A program made the translations under genes and the position numbers. DNA of 64,000 nt, from NCBI RefSeq assembly GCF_003449015.1, contig NZ_QRGD01000002.1, positions 310,001-374,000 of the forward strand, in the 5' to 3' direction. The notes under the pieces were generated by a model, which worked only from the letters and a program-made list of their open reading frames with translations, was not told the origin of the DNA and did no database searches. Of this stretch, positions 48,083-56,781 are shown piece after piece. This DNA is from Aureibaculum luteum (GTDB taxonomy: Bacteria > Bacteroidota > Bacteroidia > Flavobacteriales > Flavobacteriaceae). Position 1 is the first letter of the stretch. The number at the start of each line of letters is the position of its first letter.

Positions 48083-48173
48083 TGTCGTTTGTGCGTTAAA
48101 AACTGTCGTTAGTCGAATTGGTTATTCAATTTTAAGAAAATTTTAACTATCTTTCCTACCTTATTAACTCAAA
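48083..48173 (+). promoter_or_regulatory. Locus operator, promoter and leader element of SusC (48183)
   Basis: GTCGTTAGTCGAA (48105-48117) is preceded exactly 21 bp upstream by GTCGTTTGTGCG (48084-48095), the clearest tandem pair in the window. The -7-like TATCTTTC (48148-48155) begins 36 bp after the GTC. AACTCAAA (48166-48173) lies 9 bp before the ATG. Confidence 0.6.
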
Positions 48174-48182
48174 AACTTTATT

Positions 48183-51100
48183 ATGAACCAAAAATTTAGG
48201 TATTTATTTATGCTTGTGGCATTACTCTTTTTACAAGGAGCTATTGCTCAAACTATTACTGGTAAGGTTACCGATGAATCTGGCATTGCTCTTCCAGGAG
48301 CAAATGTTATTGAAAAAGGAACTACCAATGGAACAACAACCGATTTTGATGGAAATTATAGCATTGAAGTCTCAGAAGAGGCAACATTGCAATTTTCTAT
48401 GATAGGTTATTCCGAAAAGGCAGTTGTAGTCGGTGGACAAACCACTATTAATGTATCCTTGGCAGAAGGTACACAACTAGACGAAGTAGTTGTTACAGCC
48501 TTAGGTATTAAACGTGCCGAAAAAACATTAGCCTATGCCCAACAAACTGTTGGTGGCGAAGAGCTTACAAATTCCAGAGACGTTAACTTTGTTAACAGTA
48601 TCTCTGGTAAAGCAGCGGGTGTAGAAATTAGAAAAAGTAGTTCAGGGCCAGGTGGTTCTACCAAAATTCAAATTAGAGGTAGTAAATCCTTAAGTGGAGA
48701 TAGTTCTCCTCTATTTGTAATTGATGGTATACCTATGGTAAACAACAGAGGTAGTCAACCAGGAGTTTGGGATGGTGTTGATCAAGGAGATGGTTTATCT
48801 CAATTAAACCCTGACGATATTGAAAGTATGAGTATCTTAAAAGGAGCAAATGCTGCTATCTTATATGGTAGTCAAGGTGCGAATGGAGTTATAGTAATTA
48901 CAACAAAAAGTGGTAAAGCGGGGACAACAGTTGTTAAAGTAAATTCAGGTATTACTTTTGAAAGTATTATCGCATTACCAGAATTGCAATACAGATATGG
49001 TAGTGAAGGTGGTGCTAAAGAAAACTGGTCGACTACTAGAGGAGATTATGATAGTAGTTATGTGGATGATTGGTTTGAAACTGGAGCAAATTACTTCAAT
49101 TCAGTTTCGGTAAGCGGTGGTAATGATAAAACCCAAGCCTATTTTTCGTATGCAAATACTACGGCATCTGGTATAACACCTGGTAATGATTACGGTAAAA
49201 ATAACGTATCATTTAAGCAGTCTACAAAATTGTTTAATGATAAAGTTAAAGTTACTTCTAATATTATTTTAGCACAAGAAAAAACAGATAATAGAAACCG
49301 AGCAGGGTATTACAACAATCCGCTTACTGGTTTGTATTGGTTTCCAAGAGACAGAGATATTAATGACTTTAGAGGTGATAATTATAGAACGTTTAACACT
49401 GATAGAAATGTTTATGAACAAAACTGGTTTGTAGTTGACCATCATCAATCAAATCCATATTGGTTATTGAATGAAGAATCTCAAGAAGACAAAACTAAAA
49501 GGGTTATTGGAAGTTTAAATTTAGATTATAACATTACTGAGCAGCTTACTTTTCAAATTAGAGGAAATATGGATTATGCAGTAAAAGAATATGAAACAAT
49601 ACGTAACGGTGGTGGTAATACAACAACAGTTTCGGCAAATGGAAACTGGATTTATGAAAAGTATGATGATACGAGTACCTATTTGGATGGTATTTTAAGT
49701 TACACCAATAACTTTGGTGATTTCTCTCTTACTGCTTTAGGAGGAGCCACCTACCAAAATACTAATTACGGTAATGGTGTGGGAGTATACCCTGGTGCAG
49801 CAGAAGATCAATTGCTGTATGCCAATGAGTTTTACTTCAATAATTTAACGGATGTAATTCAAGTTAGATCTAATTTAAATAACGGTAAAACTAGTAAAAT
49901 AGAAAAACAATCTTTATTTGGTAACGTAACTATAGGTTTTAAAGAAATGCTATTTTTAGACGTTGCTGGTAGAAACGACTGGGCATCTACGTTAGCATTG
50001 ACGGGTAATGATTCTTATTTTTACCCATCTGTCGGTCTTACGGCAATTTTAAGCGAAATGTTTGAAATGCCAGAGGCAATTAGTTTTGCTAAGTTAAGAG
50101 GTACATATGCTAAGATTGGTAATGAAGTACCATATAACAGAATTTTCCCAAGACATAATATTAATGCAGATGGTTCTGTTGGATTTAATACTGTTAAACC
50201 ATTTTTAGATGCGAAACCGGAAATTATTACAACTACTGAGATAGGATTTGATTTTAGATTTTTTCAAAGTAGATTAGGTATTGATTTTACGTATTATAAT
50301 ATAAATAGTCAAGATCAGTTCATTCAGATAAATGAACCTATTGAAGATTATACTTCCTTTTTCGTTAACGCAGGTGAAATTGAAAATAAAGGGGTTGAAC
50401 TTACCTTAACTGGTAAGCCAATTGTAACTGAAGATTTATCTTGGAATACAGCAATTAACTATTCTAAAAATACAAATAAAATTATCGAATTGCATCCAAG
50501 TGTAGAGACTATAGGTCAAGGTGGTTCTGAAGGTTTTAGATATACTTTAATTGAAGGAGGAGCTATTAGTGATTTGTATGCCTTTAAATTTTTGAGAGAT
50601 GACGAAGGTAGAATTATGTTGGATGATGTTAGTGGAAGACCAAGAAAAACGGCAACAAGAGAATTAATAGGTAACGCTGAGCCAGACTATGCTATTGGTT
50701 GGAGCAATACAGTTACTTATAAGAACTGGGCCTTGAATATGCAGATTAATGGTAAATTTGGTGGTTATACAGTAAGCCAAACAGAGGCTTTATTTGATGG
50801 TAACGGTGTTTCAGAAAGATCTGCGGCAGCTAGAGATAGAGGTTATGAAAATATTAATGCGGTGCAAAATGGTGTAGCAGTTACTCAAATTGATCCTTTT
50901 ACGTATTATGATGCTGTTGGTGGTAGAAATGGTATTGATGAAGCTCATATTTATGACAGAACAAGTATCAGGTTAGCTCAATTATCATTATCTTATAATT
51001 TTAAGGTTGATAGTGTTGATTGGCTTAAAAATGCTTCCTTATCTTTTATAGGAAACAACCTATTCTTTTTCCATAAGGATGCACCATATGACCCTGAATT

Positions 51101-51194
51101 ATCTCAAAGTACAGGAAGAAATGAACCTGGTTCAGATAATTACAATTTACCATCAACGAGAACGTATGGTTTAAACCTAAGTTTAACATTTTAA
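48183..51194 (+). CDS. SusC/RagA-family TonB-dependent transporter
   Basis: 1003 residues, intact. It has a signal peptide (about 1-22, GAIAQ), a CarboxypepD_reg-like domain (about 24-100), DEVVVTALGIKR, a plug with GSTKIQIRGSKSLSG, SPLFVIDGIPM and NAAILYGSQGANGVIVITTK, and a barrel ending YGLNLSLTF. The plug-to-barrel layout makes it a useful ruler for the broken SusC at 12680. The SusD partner begins after 11 bp. Unlike the two preceding SusC proteins, its signal peptide and N-terminal domain are clearly diverged. Ligand unknown. Confidence 0.95.
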   Translation: MNQKFRYLFMLVALLFLQGAIAQTITGKVTDESGIALPGANVIEKGTTNGTTTDFDGNYSIEVSEEATLQFSMIGYSEKAVVVGGQTTINVSLAEGTQLDEVVVTALGIKRAEKTLAYAQQTVGGEELTNSRDVNFVNSISGKAAGVEIRKSSSGPGGSTKIQIRGSKSLSGDSSPLFVIDGIPMVNNRGSQPGVWDGVDQGDGLSQLNPDDIESMSILKGANAAILYGSQGANGVIVITTKSGKAGTTVVKVNSGITFESIIALPELQYRYGSEGGAKENWSTTRGDYDSSYVDDWFETGANYFNSVSVSGGNDKTQAYFSYANTTASGITPGNDYGKNNVSFKQSTKLFNDKVKVTSNIILAQEKTDNRNRAGYYNNPLTGLYWFPRDRDINDFRGDNYRTFNTDRNVYEQNWFVVDHHQSNPYWLLNEESQEDKTKRVIGSLNLDYNITEQLTFQIRGNMDYAVKEYETIRNGGGNTTTVSANGNWIYEKYDDTSTYLDGILSYTNNFGDFSLTALGGATYQNTNYGNGVGVYPGAAEDQLLYANEFYFNNLTDVIQVRSNLNNGKTSKIEKQSLFGNVTIGFKEMLFLDVAGRNDWASTLALTGNDSYFYPSVGLTAILSEMFEMPEAISFAKLRGTYAKIGNEVPYNRIFPRHNINADGSVGFNTVKPFLDAKPEIITTTEIGFDFRFFQSRLGIDFTYYNINSQDQFIQINEPIEDYTSFFVNAGEIENKGVELTLTGKPIVTEDLSWNTAINYSKNTNKIIELHPSVETIGQGGSEGFRYTLIEGGAISDLYAFKFLRDDEGRIMLDDVSGRPRKTATRELIGNAEPDYAIGWSNTVTYKNWALNMQINGKFGGYTVSQTEALFDGNGVSERSAAARDRGYENINAVQNGVAVTQIDPFTYYDAVGGRNGIDEAHIYDRTSIRLAQLSLSYNFKVDSVDWLKNASLSFIGNNLFFFHKDAPYDPELSQSTGRNEPGSDNYNLPSTRTYGLNLSLTF

Positions 51195-51205
51195 TAAGAA
51201 AAGAA

Positions 51206-52783
51206 ATGAAAAAAATAATATATATATTTTTGACAGCACTTTTATTTAATTTAAGTGCATGTACAGATGATTTTGAAAAGTTAAATGAAGACCCTTATCA
51301 GATTACTGATGAATCATTAACACAAGATTTTAACAATGTAGGGGCATTTTATCCGCCCATGTTAAAAAATCTATTTGGCGACCAAATTGAGCACAACTTA
51401 TCTCATGATTCTTGGGTAAGACATTTGGGAACTCCAACAAATTTTTTAGGTGGAATAAATAATACGACATATTATATTAGTTGGAATACCTATTGGAATA
51501 GAATTTACGGTAGCATTATGTCTCCTTCTGCTCAGGTAATGAAAGTTGCAGAAGCTGAAGGTTACCCTGTTTTTGTAGAATGGGCAAGATTAATAAGAAT
51601 TTTAGGGATGTCTAGATTAACAGCTTACCATGGTCCAGTTATATTTACAAAGTTTGGTGAAGAACCTGCCTTGTATGATTCAGAACCAGTACTTTATAAT
51701 GCATTCTTTACGCAGTTAGATGAAATTCAGGCGGTTTTTAATGCAAATACTGATTACGGTGGACTTGGAAAATTTGATGCTAGTTATGGAGGGAGTATTC
51801 CTCAATGGAACAAATTGATCAATAGTTTACGTTTGCGTTTGGCAATGCGTTTGTCAAAAGTAGATCCTGCTTTGGCGAAGACCCAAGGAGAAAAAGCGTT
51901 GAGCGAACCAGGAGGTTTAATAGAAGCTAACGGAGATAATTTTTTAATTTCTTTATATGGAGGTATTTTCCCTCCTGCAAGAATTAGTTTTGGTTGGGGA
52001 GATACGAGAATGAGTGCTTCAATGGAGTCTATCCTTATAGGATATAAAGATGCTAGAGTTGCTAAATTCTTTGATCCGGCAACTGATGATACGTTATATC
52101 CAGATCATCCTGATTATCCTTATAAAGGAATAAGAAATGGGGCGGTTTTAGTTGCAAAAGGTGATAGGTTGAGTTATTCTAATATAAGCGATGATTTTAA
52201 TAGTGTTGAAAGTCGACGTTGCTTCACCGCTGCTGAAGTTAAATTTCTAAAGGCAGAAGCGGCCTTAAGAGGTTGGGCTGGTGCAGGTGATGCCAAAGAG
52301 AATTATGAGGCTGGCGTTAGTACTTCTTTTGCAGATTGGGGTGCTGGTAGTGCTGCAGAGTATTTAGCAGACAATACGAGTTTGCCATTAGACTATAATG
52401 ATCCTAAAGCAGATCCAGGTCCAATTAATGATTTTGTATCTAGAATTACAAATACGGTAGCTTGGGATGATGGGGCAAGTAATGAAATTAAGCTAGAAAA
52501 AATTATTACCCAAAAATGGATTGATGGATATACAAACTCAATCGAGCCATGGGTAGATCATCGTAGAACTGGATACCCAAAACTACCTTACAATTATAAA
52601 AATGATAGTAGTGCAGATTGGGGAGTAATACCAGCAAATGAATTCTTAAAAAGGCAAGTATTCTTAACAAGCCAGAGAGAAAACAATGCATCTTCAGTTG
52701 CTGAAGCTACAGGTTTCCTTGGTGGTCCAGACTTAATTAGTACTAGACTTTGGTGGGACACTGGTTCTGCATCAAATTTTTAA
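51206..52783 (+). CDS. SusD-like lipoprotein (SusD-like_2 type)
   Basis: 525 residues, lipobox LSA-C19, opening CTDDFEKLNEDPYQIT. Family segments are visible: PQWNKLINSLRLRLAMRLSKVD, FTAAEVKFLKAEAALRGWAGAGDAKENYEAGV, IITQKWIDGYTNSIEPWVDHRRTGYP and the STRLWWD ending. It shares architecture with the SusD proteins at 40747 and 46290 but not with the classic SusD at 15250, so the three pairs of this locus form their own subgroup. A strong terminator follows 19 bp after the stop codon. Confidence 0.93.
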   Translation: MKKIIYIFLTALLFNLSACTDDFEKLNEDPYQITDESLTQDFNNVGAFYPPMLKNLFGDQIEHNLSHDSWVRHLGTPTNFLGGINNTTYYISWNTYWNRIYGSIMSPSAQVMKVAEAEGYPVFVEWARLIRILGMSRLTAYHGPVIFTKFGEEPALYDSEPVLYNAFFTQLDEIQAVFNANTDYGGLGKFDASYGGSIPQWNKLINSLRLRLAMRLSKVDPALAKTQGEKALSEPGGLIEANGDNFLISLYGGIFPPARISFGWGDTRMSASMESILIGYKDARVAKFFDPATDDTLYPDHPDYPYKGIRNGAVLVAKGDRLSYSNISDDFNSVESRRCFTAAEVKFLKAEAALRGWAGAGDAKENYEAGVSTSFADWGAGSAAEYLADNTSLPLDYNDPKADPGPINDFVSRITNTVAWDDGASNEIKLEKIITQKWIDGYTNSIEPWVDHRRTGYPKLPYNYKNDSSADWGVIPANEFLKRQVFLTSQRENNASSVAEATGFLGGPDLISTRLWWDTGSASNF

Positions 52784-52802
52784 AATTTAAGTTTATTTAT
52801 AT

Positions 52803-52843
52803 AAAAAGAGTTGTTTTTAATCTAAAAACAACTCTTTTTTTTT
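52803..52843 (+). terminator. Intrinsic terminator after third intact SusCD pair
   Basis: A 17-bp perfect stem (52803-52819 with 52823-52839) around a 3-nt loop, with flanking A and T tracts. Confidence 0.92.
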
Positions 52844-52938
52844 ATTTTGCAGTAGAATTATTTTTATATAAATAAAAGAATTATTGCATAAAGTACATTA
52901 CCTTGAACTTGTTTTAGGTACTCACCAATAGTGATGAG

Positions 52939-53006
52939 ATACTTAAATGAATTAAGTATGACGTTAGTCTAAATTATTAGTATTCACGTAGCATTAAGTA
53001 TTTTTT
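52939..53006 (+). promoter_or_regulatory. Locus operator and promoter of the FG-GAP lipoprotein
   Basis: GACGTTAGTCTAA (52960-52972) continues ATTATTAG (52973-52980), the same downstream extension as at the SusC genes. The partner 21 bp upstream (ATACTTAAATGAA, 52939) is weak. A poor -7 (TATTTTTT, 52999-53006) begins 32 bp after the GTC. Confidence 0.5.
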
Positions 53007-53019
53007 TAATTGGAACTAT

Positions 53020-56000
53020 ATGACAAAAACATACAAAATTATTATTACCCTAGCAGTTTTCGTGTTAACAAACTGTAATAAAAGCGAGGAAAATGATAGT
53101 AGTACTGCTACGGCAAAAAACGAGAATACATTATTTAGCTTGGTGTCTTCTAATGACTCTAATTTAACTTTCGAAAACACCATAACGCAAACCAGAGAGA
53201 ACAATCATATGATAAACTCTCAATTTATATCTGGTGGAGGCGTAGCCGTTGGTGATATAAATAATGATGGTTTGGACGATATTTATTTTACGGGAAATCA
53301 AGTAAGGGATAAATTATTTTTAAACAAGGGAAATTTAAAATTTGAAGATATTTCTGATAAAGCGGGTATTACCAAGGATAATAATTGGTCAACTGGCGTA
53401 ACGTTTGTAGATATTGATAATGATGGCGATAAGGATATTTATGTTTGTAGGTTTACTTATCTAGAAAATGAAAAAAGTCAAAACCAGTTATACATTAACA
53501 ATGGAGACCAAACCTTTGCCGAAAAAGCATCCTCTTTTGGTTTAGATGATAAAGGTTTTTCCATGCAATCGACCTTTTTCGATTTTGATAACGATGGGTT
53601 GTTAGATGTTTACGTTATAAATCAACCGCCAAGTATCCCAAACATTGGAGATAAAATGAGTTTAGAACAGTTTCCAGATATTGCTTTTAGTGATCGATTA
53701 TATAAAAACTTGGGCAATGGAAAATTTGAAGATTATACCGAAAAGTCCAATCTTAGAAATTTTGCTTTCGGATTATCAGCAACTACAGGAGACTTTAACA
53801 ACGACGGTTGGCAAGATATTTATGTTTCCAATGATTTTGATGTGGCGGATCATGTTTATATTAATCAAAAAGACGGCACTTTTAAAGATGAAGTACGCAC
53901 GGCCACTAAACATATTTCAAACTTTAGTATGGGTAACGATATTGCGGACTATGATAATGATGGAAATTTAGATGTTATGGTCGTAGACATGGTAGCAGAA
54001 GATCATAAAAGGATTAAAACGAACATGAGTGGTATGAATCCCGAACAGTTTTGGTCTATCGTAAATAAAGGTGGTCACTATCAATATATGTTTAATACAT
54101 TACAAAGAAATAATGGAAATGGTACGTTTAGTGAATTAGGTCAACTCGCGGGCGTTACAAGTACAGACTGGAGTTGGGCACCATTATTGGCCGATTTTGA
54201 CAACGACGGTTTTAAAGACCTTTTTGTAACCAACGGCGTTGTTTACAATAACCGTTATAGCGATTTAACGACAAAATATGACCAGAAAGTTGATAGTATA
54301 AACAAGGTAGCCCAACAGAAAGGAGTAAATCCGAACGCCATGATAGACGTGATGGATTTTGTAAATATGGCTCCAACAGATAAATTACCGAACTATATTT
54401 ATAAAAATAACGGAGACTTAACTTTTAATAATAAAGTAAAAGATTGGGGCATGGAAATACCAACACTATCAAATGGAGCAGCTTACGCCGATTTTGATTT
54501 AGATGGTGATTTAGATTTGGTTGTGAATAATATTAATGAAACCGCATCATTATATAAAAATACAACTACAGACAGAAGATTAGGTAATTATATACGCTTT
54601 AAGTTTGTTACTGATAATAACGAACCTGTTTATGGGACAAAAATAGCATTGTATAAAAAAGATTCATTGTTGCAAGTTGTTCAAATAACGAATTCGAGAG
54701 GGTTTATGTCTAAAAGTGAAGATGTAGCTCATTTTGGAATTGGAGATGAAAAAATTATTGATAAGGCCATAATTCAATGGAATGATGGCACAACTTCAAC
54801 ACTTTCTAATTTAGAGGTAAATAAAGTCCATCAGATAAAGACAGAAGAGTTACAAAGAGAAGCAACTCAAGATAAACCTAATAAAACTTTACAATTTCAA
54901 GATGTAACCCAATCTCTTAATTTAGATAAAGTGAACCATCAAGAGAATAAAAATGATGATTATGCTTATGAAGTATTGCTTCCACATAAAATGTCGCAAT
55001 TTGGACCTGCCATAGGTGTTGGTGATGTAAATGGTGATAATAAAGAAGATTTTTATTTAGGCGGTGCTGCAGGGTATTCAGGGAAGCTATATATACAAAA
55101 TAATAAAGGAACTTTTGATGAAATTATAGATGGAGCTTGGTCTCAAGACAAGGCTAGTGAAGATATGGGTATCGCATTAATAGATGTTGACAATGATAAA
55201 GATTTAGATCTATTTGTTGTAAGTGGTGGTAATGAATTTAATGAAGGCGATACTGCGTTACAAGACAGGTTATATATAAATAACGGCAGAGGGAAATTTA
55301 CCAAAAGCAATAATTTACCGAAATACCTTACTAGTGGATCGTGTGTAATGCCTTTTGATTTTGACAAAGACGGCGATTTAGATCTCTTTATTGGTGGACG
55401 ATTAACACCGAGAAAATATCCGCATGCAGCAAATAGTTATTTACTGGAAAATACTGGAGGAAAATTTATTGATGCTTCAGATAAAATAGCCCCTGAGATG
55501 AAAGATTTAGGAATGGTAACTGCTGCAAGTTGGACAGATTATAATAATGATGGTTTTGAAGACTTAATAGTGGTAGGTGAGTGGATGCCAGTAACCTTAT
55601 TTATGCAATCGGAAAATGGTACTTTCAAGAAAGAAACCATTCCAAATAGCGAAGGATGGTATTATGAAGTTAAAACGGCGGACATGGACAATGACGGAGA
55701 TAATGACATCATTGTTGGTAATCTCGGTTTAAATTACAAATATAAAGCAAACTCAAAAGAACCTTTTGAAGTTTACAGCTATGATTTTGACAGTAATGGA
55801 AGTTTAGATATTGTGTTGAGTTATTATGAACATGGAATTGCGTTTCCTGTAAGAGGTAAAAGTTGTTCAACGCAACAAATTCCATCGCTAAAAGAGAAAT
55901 TTCCAACTTATGAAGAATTTGGAAATTCTAATTTACAAAATATTTATGGTAGTACGCTCACTGACGCATTGAACTTAAAAGCAAAAACATTTGCATCCGC

Positions 56001-56382
56001 AATTATTGAAAATGGAGGTGATGGTAAATTTATTATTAAACCTTTGCCATCATTGGCTCAAGTATCTTCAATAAATAGCATTTTAATTGATGATTATAAT
56101 TTGGATGGTAATAAAGACATGCTGATTTCAGGAAATTTATATGTATCAGAGATAGAAACACCTCGTAATGATGCAGGTACAGGGCTACTGTTACATGGAG
56201 ATGGTAAGGGTAATTTCACTTCAGTTTCTATTCAAGAAAGTGGTTTTTACACGCCAAACGATGTAAAAGACATGAAAATGATTGAAATTGGTGATAAAAA
56301 CATCATTTTGGCAGCTAAAAATAATGATTACCTCCAAGCCGTTGAATTTTTTAGTTTGGAGGAACTTCGTAAAAGTAATTAA
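53020..56382 (+). CDS. FG-GAP/VCBS-repeat lipoprotein with ASPIC/UnbV domain (CRTAC1-like)
   Basis: 1120 residues, lipobox VLTN-C19. At least 14 calcium-loop FG-GAP/VCBS units of the form D-x-[DN]-x-DG-x2-D-[IL] are visible (GDINNDGLDDIYF, VDIDNDGDKDIYV, FDFDNDGLLDVYV, GDVNGDNKEDFYL and others), implying two beta-propellers. Between them (about 520-610) lies an ASPIC/UnbV segment (GNYIRFKF ... FGIGDEKIIDKAIIQWNDGT). No catalytic residues are evident. Such CRTAC1-like lipoproteins often accompany SusCD pairs in Bacteroidota, where their role is not established; surface binding or scaffolding is inference. It has its own promoter with the locus operator, placing it with the SusC genes in regulation. 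Confidence 0.88.
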   Translation: MTKTYKIIITLAVFVLTNCNKSEENDSSTATAKNENTLFSLVSSNDSNLTFENTITQTRENNHMINSQFISGGGVAVGDINNDGLDDIYFTGNQVRDKLFLNKGNLKFEDISDKAGITKDNNWSTGVTFVDIDNDGDKDIYVCRFTYLENEKSQNQLYINNGDQTFAEKASSFGLDDKGFSMQSTFFDFDNDGLLDVYVINQPPSIPNIGDKMSLEQFPDIAFSDRLYKNLGNGKFEDYTEKSNLRNFAFGLSATTGDFNNDGWQDIYVSNDFDVADHVYINQKDGTFKDEVRTATKHISNFSMGNDIADYDNDGNLDVMVVDMVAEDHKRIKTNMSGMNPEQFWSIVNKGGHYQYMFNTLQRNNGNGTFSELGQLAGVTSTDWSWAPLLADFDNDGFKDLFVTNGVVYNNRYSDLTTKYDQKVDSINKVAQQKGVNPNAMIDVMDFVNMAPTDKLPNYIYKNNGDLTFNNKVKDWGMEIPTLSNGAAYADFDLDGDLDLVVNNINETASLYKNTTTDRRLGNYIRFKFVTDNNEPVYGTKIALYKKDSLLQVVQITNSRGFMSKSEDVAHFGIGDEKIIDKAIIQWNDGTTSTLSNLEVNKVHQIKTEELQREATQDKPNKTLQFQDVTQSLNLDKVNHQENKNDDYAYEVLLPHKMSQFGPAIGVGDVNGDNKEDFYLGGAAGYSGKLYIQNNKGTFDEIIDGAWSQDKASEDMGIALIDVDNDKDLDLFVVSGGNEFNEGDTALQDRLYINNGRGKFTKSNNLPKYLTSGSCVMPFDFDKDGDLDLFIGGRLTPRKYPHAANSYLLENTGGKFIDASDKIAPEMKDLGMVTAASWTDYNNDGFEDLIVVGEWMPVTLFMQSENGTFKKETIPNSEGWYYEVKTADMDNDGDNDIIVGNLGLNYKYKANSKEPFEVYSYDFDSNGSLDIVLSYYEHGIAFPVRGKSCSTQQIPSLKEKFPTYEEFGNSNLQNIYGSTLTDALNLKAKTFASAIIENGGDGKFIIKPLPSLAQVSSINSILIDDYNLDGNKDMLISGNLYVSEIETPRNDAGTGLLLHGDGKGNFTSVSIQESGFYTPNDVKDMKMIEIGDKNIILAAKNNDYLQAVEFFSLEELRKSN

Positions 56383-56463
56383 AAGAATAAAAAAATCAAT
56401 TTTGGGATAGAATTTTTCATGATGTGATAATAGAAATAATACTTATTATAAGTTTAAATTTTT

Positions 56464-56534
56464 GATGTTTAGACTTTTGGAACTGTCATTCGTCGAATAT
56501 TTTATAATAAGAGTTTTTTTCTTATTTACTTTTA
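56464..56534 (+). promoter_or_regulatory. Orphan locus operator and promoter
   Basis: GTCATTCGTCGAA (56485-56497) has a partner GATGTTTAGAC 21 bp upstream (56464). The -7-like TACTTTTA (56527-56534) begins 35 bp after the GTC. No gene follows on this strand before the terminator at 56609. Confidence 0.5.
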
Positions 56535-56540
56535 CAGTAA

Positions 56541-56640
56541 TCAACTAATTATAACATTTTATAGGGAAATAGCAATAATATTTAAGTTGAGTAATTTGAA
56601 TTAGTATTAAAGAGCTAGAGAAGTCTAGCTCTTTTTTTTT
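56541..56640 (+). ncRNA. Candidate short transcript from the orphan promoter
   Basis: About 100 nt between the expected start just downstream of the orphan -7 box and the terminator. No ATG occurs in it on this strand, so it is not a small coding gene with an ATG start. It could be a PUL-associated small RNA or the leader plus tail of a deleted SusCD unit. Existence of the transcript is inferred from promoter and terminator only. Confidence 0.35.
56609..56640 (+). terminator. Intrinsic terminator
   Basis: Stem AAAGAGCTAGA (56609-56619), loop GAAG, arm TCTAGCTCTTT (56624-56634), then a T tract. It has the same design as the terminators behind the SusD genes, but stands 226 bp past the FG-GAP gene and just after the orphan promoter. 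Confidence 0.85.
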
Positions 56641-56781
56641 ATAAAAAGATATTTAATTTGAGTGATACATCTAGGATTTTTAACCTACTAAAGAGTTGTG
56701 TAACATAACAATTTATTTCTACCGTTTATTGGCTTAAAACAAGAAATTGAGAACGCACAGCATACTGAATAGTTTGTACTT

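Larger units (their letters stand above)
56383..56781. other. Gene-free stretch holding an orphan promoter and terminator
   Basis: This 399-bp stretch lies between the FG-GAP gene and the convergent sulfatase and holds no credible gene. It contains a full locus operator plus -7 box (56464-56534) and an intrinsic terminator (56609-56640), described separately. The sequence from 56641 to 56781 shows nothing definite. Confidence 0.7.
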
